Source: Sphingobacterium sp. SGR-19 (GTDB lineage: Bacteria > Bacteroidota > Bacteroidia > Sphingobacteriales > Sphingobacteriaceae). From it: a stretch of DNA of 64,000 nt. This document shows, one piece after another, positions 44,906 to 54,412 of the stretch. Location of the stretch: contig NZ_JAAKGS010000001.1 in the NCBI RefSeq assembly GCF_011043555.1, positions 434,001-498,000 of the forward strand. Reading direction: 5' to 3'. The translations under genes were made by a program, and so were the position numbers. The first letter of the stretch is position 1. Each line of letters begins with the position of its first letter. The notes under the pieces were generated by a model that saw only the letters and a program-made list of their open reading frames with translations, searched no databases and was not told the origin of the DNA.

Positions 44906-46020
44906 CTTATTTCCCCCTCCTTATATACAAAGCACGACATCCGTCCGCCCGTCAGTAATCCTAACAACTTAGGACTGATCGCTTTGATTAAATAATACAA
45001 CCCGATACACACGAGGATACACAGACAGGGCACAACAAAATATCCGATCAACTTGCCCCAACCCGATTCCGAAAACGGCAATCTCGCCCATCCTCCTTTG
45101 AGCCAGTTGATAATATAGACCTCATGCGCCACATAGATAAAAAAGGAAGTCGGTGCAAGCTTTGCTAAAGTAGTCCGCAAGCGCTCGTTGTTATTGAGTA
45201 CATCAAACAGGTTGATGACAGCGACCACACCCACCAGAATAAAAATCCGGACGATATACTCGTGATATATAGTTCCGTTCATCATCGTCGAAACAAGCAA
45301 TAACATCAATGCCAGTACCATACTTATTTTTTTGAAAGGGGCAGTAATCAGGAGCAGGTTTTGTTTATACAGCGCGAAATATGCGCCTGCACCGAAAAAC
45401 ATCACCGCAGTAGAGCTGAAACCGGGAGCGCCTGTGTTATGCACCAACAGATAAAATGGAACAAATAGGATTAATCCATAATGTTTCAGGTACGCAAACC
45501 AATAATAAAATAAAGGCGCTATTAAGGTCATACAGATTAGATCCCGCATATACCACAGTGGAAAATTGATAGGCATCCCCCACAAAAGCTCGTACCAGGA
45601 ATAGTCTCGGATGGTAGCATACTCCACCTCGCTATTCGCCACGTTTAATCCTAACTTATTAAACAAATAATACTTCGCTACTATTGCACCGACTAAAATC
45701 AGGTTCCACAGCACATAAGGCAATAGCAATGTCCGGATTTTCTTTTTGAGCTGCCCTGTGTATGCCTTGCTGTTCCATTCCACCAATTTCTTGAACAAAT
45801 AATAGCCGGAAATCAAAAAATAACACCTAACCGAAAGTCTTGCCAAATTGTGGGAAATCATTTCCGAAACGAAGGTGTATATATCATTACTATCCCAAGA
45901 CAACGTTATCCGAGGTGTATCAAAAGACACCATGTGTGCAATAACCACTAAATAAATCAGTGGAAAACGCATCGATTCAATGACACTTGATAGTCTTTTC
46001 TCCGCTTGCAGATACTCCAT
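44902..46020 (-). CDS. Acyltransferase family 3 membrane protein
   Basis: The 372-residue protein has about 10 membrane segments and the Acyl_transf_3/OafA-WecH opening (SVIESMRFPLIYLVVIAHM with the conserved R and H). Such enzymes add acetyl or succinyl groups to surface sugars. LWYMRDLICMTLIAPLFYY is also typical. It probably decorates the repeat unit before or after flipping. It overlaps neighbours on both sides by one to four bases. Confidence 0.88.
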   Translation of the reverse strand: MEYLQAEKRLSSVIESMRFPLIYLVVIAHMVSFDTPRITLSWDSNDIYTFVSEMISHNLARLSVRCYFLISGYYLFKKLVEWNSKAYTGQLKKKIRTLLLPYVLWNLILVGAIVAKYYLFNKLGLNVANSEVEYATIRDYSWYELLWGMPINFPLWYMRDLICMTLIAPLFYYWFAYLKHYGLILFVPFYLLVHNTGAPGFSSTAVMFFGAGAYFALYKQNLLLITAPFKKISMVLALMLLLVSTMMNGTIYHEYIVRIFILVGVVAVINLFDVLNNNERLRTTLAKLAPTSFFIYVAHEVYIINWLKGGWARLPFSESGWGKLIGYFVVPCLCILVCIGLYYLIKAISPKLLGLLTGGRMSCFVYKEGEIR

Positions 46021-46883
46021 TAGTTCAGCTCTTTCATTATTTGATGTACGACTTCTATATGCTTGCTGTTGAATTTTCGTGCAAACAGCGCTTTCGACTG
46101 GATAAGTGCTTCATAGTTCTTCTCCGTCCAATCCGACAACTGTCCGTTAGCCCAACCGATCTTCCGCATACAGCCTGTTCCTTCGTCCTCCAGATCATAT
46201 AGGCTTGATTTAAATGTAGAATGCCAGCAAAGCGTTTGTTTATAAATCTCATCACTGCAAAAGGTATGATGATATATTTTCATCACTTCCTCTTTTTTTA
46301 TGCATAGATATTCCACAAAATCATGCGTTACACTGACCCATTGCGTTCCTTTCTTAAATGCAGTACTTCTATGCCGTTTGTAACCAACGATGTTTTGTAC
46401 CCGTATGAACAGAAAACGCAAAGCTTTCTTACATAAACTGACCAACCCTCCGTTGAACTTAAAATCTTTTGAAAAAAGGTGATACTTTTGCACTTTTCGT
46501 TCTACCTCACCCGCGTAATCGTATTGCGAAAAACCGATAAACTCTTTCCCTTGGTTCGCGTTAAAAAAAAGGTGTATCTCCTCCTGCCCTTTTAACGGCA
46601 TATCCACACCCGATAGCAAATGATAATAACCATATCGCGCCCGTTTTGCGGCCGCTTCAAACAGCACGTATTCTGCTTCCACAACGGATACATCTCCCCA
46701 TCGCACATCCACTCGCTCTTTGGTGAGATATAACCCCGCATGCTTTGCCATAAGTTTCGGAATATCTGTTACTTTTTTATCGAAATGGACGTAAATATCA
46801 TTGCGCTCGTCGTCCAATGCCTTAATAAGGTACTGCAACAACGTAAATTCGTTATGGGCGATAATTAGGTAGGCGTGCTTCAT
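46020..46883 (-). CDS. GT14 (core-2/I-branching-like) glycosyltransferase
   Basis: The 287-residue protein opens MKHAYLIIAHNEFTLLQYLI and shows DIYVHFDKK, VRWGDVSVVEAEYVLFEAA and YYHLLSGVDMPLKG, the beta-1,6-N-acetylglucosaminyltransferase-like signature. DEIYKQTLC is in the acceptor half. It is a tandem paralogue of the next gene upstream (46880-47737). Confidence 0.9.
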   Translation of the reverse strand: MKHAYLIIAHNEFTLLQYLIKALDDERNDIYVHFDKKVTDIPKLMAKHAGLYLTKERVDVRWGDVSVVEAEYVLFEAAAKRARYGYYHLLSGVDMPLKGQEEIHLFFNANQGKEFIGFSQYDYAGEVERKVQKYHLFSKDFKFNGGLVSLCKKALRFLFIRVQNIVGYKRHRSTAFKKGTQWVSVTHDFVEYLCIKKEEVMKIYHHTFCSDEIYKQTLCWHSTFKSSLYDLEDEGTGCMRKIGWANGQLSDWTEKNYEALIQSKALFARKFNSKHIEVVHQIMKELN

Positions 46884-47737
46884 CCGTTTCTTTTACTATG
46901 TTCTACCATCTTGTTAACTATCTCCCCATCCATAGCACTAAACTTTCGTGCGAACAAACAGCCTGATGCCACTAATTCTCCGTAATCTGCCATGGTGTAA
47001 ACCTTTGCGTGGGCGTTGCCTATCACATGCTTCAATAAACGATCGCTATAGGCTATGGTAAAACCTAAACCGGATGCTGACAGCTCCGTTGGAACAAAAA
47101 ACTCGTCGCCACATAGCGTATATTTATATCTTTTTAGTACCTGTTTACGAATAGAAAGCAAATAGCGAACGGCTTCATCGGTCATGCTCACCCAATTTGA
47201 ACCATACTGATAATCTGATCGGTTATACCGGCGGATATGGAAAAACCGTTGAATACTTTGTGCGAGGCGCCAACCAATCTGTGCGAAACGGCTAGTCGAT
47301 TTGTTTACGCTTGCGAAATAGGGCATGAACAAATTATACCTGTTCATCTTCAAATCCATCTGGAAATTATTTATCGTCATCGCCGGAATAAGTTGTTTCC
47401 CGTTCTGGGACTGAAAAAAAGCATGGATATAATCTTGCCCATACAACGGCAGGTGTACTCCTGAGATGATGTGGAAATAAGCATACCGTGGGTTGCAGCG
47501 ATAGGCTTCCATAAGAAGCTCATACTCCGCCTCTATCTGCGAAACATGCCCCCATCTTACATCGACGCGGTCGGTAACGATATAGAGGTTTGCCTGTGCG
47601 GTACGAAGCCTTGGAAGCGTTTTAACTTTCGCATCAAAATGAATAAAGATATCATTACGTGGATCGTCCAGTGCGTGCAATAGCTGTTGGAGCACTTCAA
47701 ACTCGTTATGCGCGATAATCAGATAAGCGTGTTTCAT
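46880..47737 (-). CDS. GT14 glycosyltransferase, tandem paralogue
   Basis: The 285-residue protein opens MKHAYLIIAHNEFEVLQQLL and has DIFIHFDAK, VRWGHVSQIEAEYELLMEA and YFHIISGVHLPLYG. The first 13 residues are identical to those of the downstream GT14, and the rest has diverged, so the pair is a tandem duplication. Start and stop overlap those of its neighbours by four bases. Confidence 0.9.
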   Translation of the reverse strand: MKHAYLIIAHNEFEVLQQLLHALDDPRNDIFIHFDAKVKTLPRLRTAQANLYIVTDRVDVRWGHVSQIEAEYELLMEAYRCNPRYAYFHIISGVHLPLYGQDYIHAFFQSQNGKQLIPAMTINNFQMDLKMNRYNLFMPYFASVNKSTSRFAQIGWRLAQSIQRFFHIRRYNRSDYQYGSNWVSMTDEAVRYLLSIRKQVLKRYKYTLCGDEFFVPTELSASGLGFTIAYSDRLLKHVIGNAHAKVYTMADYGELVASGCLFARKFSAMDGEIVNKMVEHSKRNG

Positions 47738-48690
47738 GCTACTCCATATTTAAAGCGTCTAACCAATTGTTGAAGACCGTCTAAACAATACCTCCCTATC
47801 CCGGTGTTACTCATTTTGTATAAACGATACATCCGTTTATTTGGCTTCCATGTGCCTTTAATGGCTTCCGGAAGCTGCTCGTAATATTGCCACCAGATCT
47901 GAAAAGCTACCGTAAACGCGTTCCAAGGCTTGGCCCCGGTATAATGCATCGTGCCATGCTGTTGAACCGCCTGCCAGTCCGCATCGGAATAGTATCTCAG
48001 AAAGTCTGCCTTATACTGCGGCAGAAAGAATGTACGGATACCGTTATAATATGGCGGTAGTCCCAAAATACGCCCTTTGCACAGCTGGTTCAGCACATCC
48101 TGATCGGGAAACTGCAAACCTTCCGTCCTCGCCGCTTCCAAAAATTTCGGCACCATATTGTCCGCCCGCAGCTTGGCTAAATTCATCAGCAGAAAGCCGG
48201 AATTAATATATTCTCCGGGACGGCAACCTATCGATTCCAAATAGGGAATCTGAAAATACAGGCTGGCTTCAAATACAGCCGCCAGATAATGGGCTTCTAA
48301 CGCGGTTTCCCGATAAAGCTTAGCCAAATCATTCCGCACCACCACATCGCAGTCGATGTACAGCACTTTATCATACTGTGGCAAAATTTCCGGCAACAAC
48401 AGGCGGTAAGAAGCCGCGATGGTGTACCGTTCATCTACGTAAATATCCCCCAGCTGTCCCTCCAAATTGAGGTACATCACCTGTAAGCGCTGCGCATCCA
48501 ATTGGGCAAGCGCCTCCTTCATATTGTCAGGCAGCTCTTCGGTAAGCAAGCAGATCACATGAAAAGAAGCCGTAGTATCACTGTGCTCCAGTATGGAATA
48601 CAGACAAGTCGCCGCCGGAACAAAATAGTTCGGAGTAAAGGCTACTACCAGCGGTATCGCTTCTTTTCTGTATTTTCGCATCGCTTCCAT
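47734..48690 (-). CDS. GT8 glycosyltransferase
   Basis: The 318-residue protein has the GT8 opening (IPLVVAFTPNYFVPAATCLYSIL). The DxD donor site is DKVLYIDCDVVVRND, followed by YINSGFLLMNLAKLR, DQDVLNQLCKGRI and HYTGAKPW, all typical of lipopolysaccharide galactosyl/glucosyl-type GT8. It is a retaining enzyme by family. It starts at base 48690, directly after the stop of the upstream GT4 at 48691. Confidence 0.94.
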   Translation of the reverse strand: MEAMRKYRKEAIPLVVAFTPNYFVPAATCLYSILEHSDTTASFHVICLLTEELPDNMKEALAQLDAQRLQVMYLNLEGQLGDIYVDERYTIAASYRLLLPEILPQYDKVLYIDCDVVVRNDLAKLYRETALEAHYLAAVFEASLYFQIPYLESIGCRPGEYINSGFLLMNLAKLRADNMVPKFLEAARTEGLQFPDQDVLNQLCKGRILGLPPYYNGIRTFFLPQYKADFLRYYSDADWQAVQQHGTMHYTGAKPWNAFTVAFQIWWQYYEQLPEAIKGTWKPNKRMYRLYKMSNTGIGRYCLDGLQQLVRRFKYGVA

Positions 48691-49785
48691 TTAGTTTCCG
48701 TGAACAGCTTTATTATAAAAATCAATCAGTTTATTTGCCTCTATGCGTACATCAAAATGATGTTTACCAATCTCCTGTTCCATATTTACACGCGCATATT
48801 CTATGCACTTATCCATAATCAAATCTGCCCAAACACGAGCCGGCTTTTCAATGGCTTCATAATGGCTATAGTCCGAGATACACGTTTCTTTGGATACTCT
48901 ATCTAAGGATGCTATGCATTTCAACGCTGCAGCCTGCGCCTCCACCATCACCAACCCAAATCCCTCGCTAAAAGAAGGGAACAGCAATACATCCATTGCC
49001 ATCAGCATGTGATTTACATCCGTTCTGGTACCCAAAAACTTCACATCATCTGCTATAGATAGCGCTTTTACTTTGGCTTCTATCGCCGATCGCATTTCGC
49101 CATCACCTACCAGGAGTAAGATCACATTATCTTTCCTATCATTTAGTGCTTTAAAAACATCCAACAGGTAAGGGATATTCTTGAGCGCGGTCAATCGACC
49201 AACAAAACCGACCACGTATTTCTTCTCGATTTGCAGATCCTGTCGAACGGTGTTTCTGACTGCAGGATCAAAGATGTATTCCGCGGGGTTAATGGCGTTG
49301 GCTATCACCGTAGCATGCTTTACGTATTTCGAACCGAATAATTTCGAAATCGCCAATTTGCTGCATCCTACCCGGTGGGTCACGACCCGGTTAAGCAACC
49401 ATTGTAGGATTTTATTTTTCCATCCTTTATTATCTATCGCCAAATGGGTGTGTGCTATGCGTACTTTGGTTCCGGCAAGCATCGCCGTACCCAGATAAAC
49501 GGCGGAGACCAGCTCTACATGCGAATGCACGGCATCATATTTTTCGGTACGGATCAATCTTCTCAGATACGGTAAACGCTTCGTAATTTTCTCCGGCATG
49601 AAAAAAACCTTCATGCCTAACGCTTCAAAAATCTGTTGATACCGCTGTGTATAAGATGTTTCAATAGCTACGACATGAAACATGACATTCCCGTGCGACA
49701 TATGCGTATAGTAGTTGTGCAACAAGCTACTGATACCGCCTACATCGGCTCTTGTCATGATATGTAATACCTTTATCTTATCCAC
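48691..49785 (-). CDS. GT4 glycosyltransferase
   Basis: The 364-residue GT-B protein has the opening VLHIMTRADVGGISSLLHNY (the G-G-I/V-x-x loop). Its donor domain has GFVGRLTALKNIPYLLD, LLVGDGEMR and SFSEGFGLVMVEAQAAAL with the E-x7-E pair. VVAIET and AHTHLAID also fit. It resembles EpsF/CapJ-type transferases. Confidence 0.93.
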   Translation of the reverse strand: MDKIKVLHIMTRADVGGISSLLHNYYTHMSHGNVMFHVVAIETSYTQRYQQIFEALGMKVFFMPEKITKRLPYLRRLIRTEKYDAVHSHVELVSAVYLGTAMLAGTKVRIAHTHLAIDNKGWKNKILQWLLNRVVTHRVGCSKLAISKLFGSKYVKHATVIANAINPAEYIFDPAVRNTVRQDLQIEKKYVVGFVGRLTALKNIPYLLDVFKALNDRKDNVILLLVGDGEMRSAIEAKVKALSIADDVKFLGTRTDVNHMLMAMDVLLFPSFSEGFGLVMVEAQAAALKCIASLDRVSKETCISDYSHYEAIEKPARVWADLIMDKCIEYARVNMEQEIGKHHFDVRIEANKLIDFYNKAVHGN

Positions 49786-49796
49786 CTTTACCTTAT

Positions 49797-50711
49797 TTAG
49801 CTATATGCCTGATAATAACTTGTATTCTTTGCCAACAAATATGCCTTTTGATCCGGCTGCATAAACGGACACGCTGCTATCAACGGAGCCAGATCTATAT
49901 GGATAGGTTCGTTATCATACGGCAGATTTTCTATCGGACTTTCCCGCTCAAAGAGGTTGATTCTTTCTCCAGGCGCTTTGCCGACAGACAGCAAATAATC
50001 GGTAAACTTAAACTCGCCTCCGGCAACACCATCGGATAGCTTAACCGTACAGACAGGGATACCGTAAGCTTGCGCCAATATCAATCCATGCAGTGAACTG
50101 GTCACAATTTTCCGGCAGGATTTCAGCTGCTTTACAAAAAGCTCATAGTTATCGCTGATCATAATATTGATCACCAGTATATTTTTATTTCCACGATAGT
50201 GGTCGACCCATTGGGCATCCCAATCCACATAATGCGGGATAATGCCGTATTCATACACCGGTTCGATTTCCGGATGATAAATCAACGGTAACAATAAAGC
50301 CGGATCTCCGTAGCATGCGGGGCAAGCGATACCATTTGCTTGATAAACCGCTCTCGACAAGGGTCCTCTCACGGCCAGCACCCGGCTGGGTTTGACAAAA
50401 TCTTTTGTTTTAAACTCCTCTCTGATAAAGCCGGCACCCCAGACGATGGTCTGCGGACGTGACCATTGGCATACACTGCCGATAATGGCATAAGAGGTCG
50501 CGTTCTTTTGTGGGGTTTGTTTCAAAAAACGGGAAGGGAAAACATCTTTTCCGGAGAGGTATTTTGCCAGGACGATATTCAAGGCATCGCCGAAGTTCTT
50601 GCTTTCCGGAAAGCCATCTACAAAAATAGGATCCACGAGCGACCGGAGCTGCTTGTTGTTTCTGTATCGCTCTACAAAAGGTTTTACTATTTTCTTCATT
50701 TTTTGCAACAT
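49797..50711 (-). CDS. Polysaccharide pyruvyl transferase family protein (short)
   Basis: The 304-residue protein has FGDALNIVLAKYLSG, YAIIGSVCQW, RGPLSRAVYQANG, CYGDPALLLPL and SSLHGLILAQAYGIPV, the pattern of the CsaB/WcaK-type pyruvyl transferase family. Members attach a ketal-linked pyruvate from PEP to a sugar, though some are of other function. The serine-acetyltransferase-like gene is 13 bases upstream. A second family member lies at 53285. Confidence 0.88.
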   Translation of the reverse strand: MLQKMKKIVKPFVERYRNNKQLRSLVDPIFVDGFPESKNFGDALNIVLAKYLSGKDVFPSRFLKQTPQKNATSYAIIGSVCQWSRPQTIVWGAGFIREEFKTKDFVKPSRVLAVRGPLSRAVYQANGIACPACYGDPALLLPLIYHPEIEPVYEYGIIPHYVDWDAQWVDHYRGNKNILVINIMISDNYELFVKQLKSCRKIVTSSLHGLILAQAYGIPVCTVKLSDGVAGGEFKFTDYLLSVGKAPGERINLFERESPIENLPYDNEPIHIDLAPLIAACPFMQPDQKAYLLAKNTSYYQAYS

Positions 50712-50724
50712 ACCTCTTCGCTTT

Positions 50725-51273
50725 CTACCATTTTGAATTAATCACACGCGCCGGAATCCCTACAACCGTGACACCCGGCTCTAAAACAGATTTGGTGACA
50801 ATGGTACCGGCACCGATTTTCACGCCGTCCGCTATCGTAATATCGCCTAATATTTGTGCGCCTTGCCCGATGTCTACACTATTCCCTATTTGGGGCGGTA
50901 TATCCGGAAATCCGCCCTTACTGCCGATACAGCAATTGCCGTGCAGCGTACAGTTTCTCCCGATTTTAGCTCCGGGATGTACGATAACTGACCCGTAATG
51001 GTACAATTTCAGCCCCGCGCCAAAATTGCCGGCGTGGATAAAAAAGCCTAACCTGCTACCAAGCATATTCTTCCTGCGTTGATAATAGTACTTTAGCAGT
51101 TTACAGGGTTTGACGATCGTATAATATTCCTCACTGCGCAAATATTTAATATACGTGCGGATATAATATTGCTCTGACTTCAGGAACCGCTCTATCCAAT
51201 ATTTCTTCGAGAAAAAGGATGGATATGTATATCCGTCTATCGTTATATATTTTTTATAAGTCGTCATACCCAA
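50725..51273 (-). CDS. Hexapeptide-repeat (LbH) O-acetyltransferase
   Basis: The 182-residue protein has a C-terminal left-handed beta-helix with hexapeptide repeats: VIVHPGAKIGRNCTLHGNC, IGNSVDIGQGAQILG and VKIGAGTIVTKSV. It resembles serine acetyltransferase/CysE-type and sugar O-acetyltransferases. In this setting a sugar O-acetylation role is more likely than cysteine synthesis (inference). The N-terminal 70 residues are basic and unlike CysE. Confidence 0.87.
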   Translation of the reverse strand: MGMTTYKKYITIDGYTYPSFFSKKYWIERFLKSEQYYIRTYIKYLRSEEYYTIVKPCKLLKYYYQRRKNMLGSRLGFFIHAGNFGAGLKLYHYGSVIVHPGAKIGRNCTLHGNCCIGSKGGFPDIPPQIGNSVDIGQGAQILGDITIADGVKIGAGTIVTKSVLEPGVTVVGIPARVINSKW

Positions 51274-51279
51274 AACCTT

Positions 51280-52242
51280 TTAACATCCGTAAACAATTTC
51301 GCCCAACAGACTTTTCTTTGTAAGCGCACCTAATTTGTACATCATATCCACCAGCAATCTATCTCCGGAGGTAAGTTTTATAAGAGGCAGATGCGCCAAC
51401 GGTTTTTTCAGCTGTGTTAAAGCATAATTGATGGCATAATTGTCCCAACCGAAATATTCCTGTATAAATAGTGCACTATCTTCACTCTTTTTAAGATAAG
51501 CGTTCATCCCTGCCGCTCTGCTGGCTATCTGCTGCGCTAGGTTCAACATGAGATATGCCGGTCTTTCAACCTTTTGCTTCACAATATCATAGTCCGCTCT
51601 TTGCCTTAGCTCTTCGTAATACTGATATCCTATATCTTTTATCTTTCCAAATTCATCCGCCCAGGCTTTCATAAATGCTGTTTTCGGCGGACTTGCCAAA
51701 AACCATGTTTCAACAACTGGGTTTGCCCTATCGATCGTGCTCCGCTCGCGGTAATAGGCAATGAGATCATACTTTTGTAACGCAGAAAGTTCCTCCAGCC
51801 AAGCCAGATTTTCCTTCAGAATAACCGTTGCATCCAACCATATACCTCCATATTGATATAAAAGTTCCAAACGGATAATATCCGCCTTATGCGCAATTTT
51901 TAATTTTTGCTTAAACGATATTTCGGGTAGATAATCTTTCACGGTAACTTGATTCAGTATCCTAAAATCATAACCCGGCAATATTTTTTTATTGTGCGCT
52001 ATAATTCTTTGGATAAAAAAGGGTATTTGCTGTTCATGCCAGTATATCCATATAAGCTTCGGTATCTCTTCTCTATCGGTATCATCCGTCCCCTTTTCCA
52101 CCATCTGCACCTCCTCCTTTTTATCGTATATTTTCGGAAGTCGTATATTTTTGAATCTATAATAGATTATACACTTTATCATCTGGAGAAAAGTCAACAC
52201 TGCCGTTTGTTTTTTTTCTTTACTGTTCTTCATCACACACAT
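51280..52242 (-). CDS. Capsular polysaccharide synthesis-type glycosyltransferase
   Basis: The 320-residue protein has PKLIWIYWHEQQIPFFIQRII and KADIIRLELLYQYGGIWLDATVI, the same family as the last gene of the locus (33495-34409). WFLASPPKTAFMKAWADEF follows. The first ATG (52242) overlaps the stop of the upstream GT2 by one base (TAATG), favouring it over the ATG at 52233. Confidence 0.85.
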   Translation of the reverse strand: MCVMKNSKEKKQTAVLTFLQMIKCIIYYRFKNIRLPKIYDKKEEVQMVEKGTDDTDREEIPKLIWIYWHEQQIPFFIQRIIAHNKKILPGYDFRILNQVTVKDYLPEISFKQKLKIAHKADIIRLELLYQYGGIWLDATVILKENLAWLEELSALQKYDLIAYYRERSTIDRANPVVETWFLASPPKTAFMKAWADEFGKIKDIGYQYYEELRQRADYDIVKQKVERPAYLMLNLAQQIASRAAGMNAYLKKSEDSALFIQEYFGWDNYAINYALTQLKKPLAHLPLIKLTSGDRLLVDMMYKLGALTKKSLLGEIVYGC

Positions 52243-53252
52243 TAATTTTTTCCAAATCTCTTCCTTAAATCCTCTACGCAGACAGCAAAGCGAATATGAT
52301 TTTGCTCAAATAACCCATAAAATAGCTTCCGCAGAGGATTCTTCGTCTTTATGTGCTTCCAATAATGATCTAGTTCGTACGATTTGAGTGTCTTCAATGC
52401 TTCTATGCGATCACCGCGTTTACTGTTATTGTGTAAACTCGTCATGAAGAACATGCTTAGCTGTATAACTTTGTTCCGAAGGCGTATCATTTTTTCCCGA
52501 TCGATACGTAAATTGGCATAAAAGCTATCGTTGAGCACTTCCATTACCTTAATCAACGCATTACCGGCAACAGTCATATCTTTTTGATACACGCTATTCC
52601 CCAAAGACGTCTCCACCTGACGATAATAATATCTTCGTTTACCAGAAAAATAAATGCCTCTGGTTGCATGTTTCATATATTGTAAGTTAAAAACGAGGTC
52701 TTCACAGAATTCAAGTGAAGTATCAAAAGTCAACCCGTGCTCTTGAATGATCTGTGCCCTATATATCTTCGGGAAAGGCCCGGTATGCCCGGTCAACAGC
52801 ATTTCCATCCACTTGGTCATATCTTCCTTTGAACATTTAGTATTGTCATACGATTCTGCAAGCCTCGACCCATCGTTATACACCCGTTCGAAACCTTGAT
52901 CTACCAAATCAACATCATAGCGTTCTAGTTCGTCCATTAGCCCCTGCACATAATCTGCAGCCATCCAATCGTCTGCATCACAAAAAACAATATATTCACC
53001 TCTAGCTTCCTTCAACCCTACGTTCCGGGTGCTACTAACTCCTTCATTTTTTTTATGAAAAACCTTAATTCGGTCATCTTTTTGGGCGTATTCATCGCAT
53101 ATATCACCAGACCGATCTTTTGACCCATCATTAATCAGCAAAAGCTCAAAGTTCTGATAGTGTTGTGCTGAAACACTTTCAATACATTTTTGCAATGTTT
53201 CTCCTGCATTAAATACAGGTACAATAACAGAAACTTTAACGTCTACCCCCAT
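52242..53252 (-). CDS. GT2 glycosyltransferase
   Basis: The 336-residue GT-A protein has VSVIVPVFNAGETLQKCIE, LLINDGSKDRSGDICDEYA and SSTRNVGLKEARGEYIVFCDADDW (DADD metal/donor site). It resembles EpsJ/WbbD-type transferases. The C-terminal half is charged and not conserved. It is followed directly by the capsular-type transferase. Confidence 0.94.
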   Translation of the reverse strand: MGVDVKVSVIVPVFNAGETLQKCIESVSAQHYQNFELLLINDGSKDRSGDICDEYAQKDDRIKVFHKKNEGVSSTRNVGLKEARGEYIVFCDADDWMAADYVQGLMDELERYDVDLVDQGFERVYNDGSRLAESYDNTKCSKEDMTKWMEMLLTGHTGPFPKIYRAQIIQEHGLTFDTSLEFCEDLVFNLQYMKHATRGIYFSGKRRYYYRQVETSLGNSVYQKDMTVAGNALIKVMEVLNDSFYANLRIDREKMIRLRNKVIQLSMFFMTSLHNNSKRGDRIEALKTLKSYELDHYWKHIKTKNPLRKLFYGLFEQNHIRFAVCVEDLRKRFGKN

Positions 53253-53284
53253 TAGTTAAAAATAATAATGCTATACATGCTCAT

Positions 53285-54412
53285 TTATAAACCCACCGTT
53301 TCCATAAACAAAAAGGATTTCTCCATTTCCTGTTGAAGGATCGCATCTGTTTTTTTCCAATCTATTGGCTTGTTATATAAATCAATCGCGCTTTTATTGT
53401 CAAAGACGAGTCTATCTTCTAATTCAAACACCCGTAGCAACGTGTTGAACCGACTCATCCCTCGATCTTTATTTCCATACACCATAAACGGCTTATGAAA
53501 AAGAATAGCGAACACGCAACCGTGAAAGGAATCGGTGAAGATAAATTCTGCTTGCATAAACTCCTTCAACCATTGTTCAATAGATTTCTTCGTTTCATTT
53601 TTTATATCGGATTTATCGCAGGTAGCCAGTCCCAGTTCAACAAGCTGTACATTCGCCATAGCCTGCAATCTCTCTACAATTGCCCGTTTCTCCGCACTCA
53701 TATCCAGGATGTAGGTCGTTAACTGCCCTTTTTTTGTACTTGTCTTCTGTCCGATCAGTTTCTCATAAGCTTCTCTATTCAAAAGCATGGTGGGATCTAA
53801 CAGACGAACAGCATCCACGCTGAAATTCTCCCGACACATCTTAACACCTTCGTCTTCCCGCACGGATATCGCATTAAACTGCTGCAACAACAAGGCACAT
53901 TGTTTGGTTTGCTGATCACTGAACTCCCAATGCTCCACGCCAAATGAAGGAGCATATGCCATTTTTTTTATGTGCCAACTTTGTGCAAAAGACAAAAACG
54001 TGTCTTCGATATGGTTATAATATAGGGGACGCCATATTTGATCACTTCCTACTATTAAACAGTCAAACCTTTTATCTTTTAAGTTCTCAAACTTGTTAAG
54101 GACTAGTCTGGGAACATTATTTCTTACAAATCTTCTGATCTCCGTCGTCCTACGCCGCACATCATACGTCTTCCGGTATATACGATTGATGTCTTTATTT
54201 AACCATAAGCTGACTAACTGACGAAGCAACCGATGTGTATACCACCAACCATAAAACCGACGGGCCGACCAATACATCATAGTACCCTGACTGTCTTCTT
54301 CTATATGGAACACGTCATGCCCTCTTGCGATTAAAGCTTCACGCAGGGCATAGGCTTGTAAAATGCCACCATAATTGTCGTTCAACGGTAACGTTAATAT
54401 CGCTATCTTCAT
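53285..54412 (-). CDS. Polysaccharide pyruvyl transferase family protein (long)
   Basis: The 375-residue protein opens with LNDNYGGILQAYALREALIARG, then has CLIVGSDQIWRP, YAPSFGV, SVREDEGVKM and FTDSFHGCVFAILFHKPFM, the full-length form of the family. It is coupled by a four-base overlap (ATGA) to the FrhB-like gene. That pairing is common in Bacteroidota and gut-bacterial capsule loci and suggests that the two act in one decorating step (inference). Confidence 0.9.
   Translation of the reverse strand: MKIAILTLPLNDNYGGILQAYALREALIARGHDVFHIEEDSQGTMMYWSARRFYGWWYTHRLLRQLVSLWLNKDINRIYRKTYDVRRRTTEIRRFVRNNVPRLVLNKFENLKDKRFDCLIVGSDQIWRPLYYNHIEDTFLSFAQSWHIKKMAYAPSFGVEHWEFSDQQTKQCALLLQQFNAISVREDEGVKMCRENFSVDAVRLLDPTMLLNREAYEKLIGQKTSTKKGQLTTYILDMSAEKRAIVERLQAMANVQLVELGLATCDKSDIKNETKKSIEQWLKEFMQAEFIFTDSFHGCVFAILFHKPFMVYGNKDRGMSRFNTLLRVFELEDRLVFDNKSAIDLYNKPIDWKKTDAILQQEMEKSFLFMETVGL

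Noticed and set aside
50725..51273. Serine acetyltransferase for cysteine synthesis (cysE)
   Set aside because: The beta-helix fits, but the N-terminus and the position inside a capsule locus favour a sugar O-acetyltransferase.
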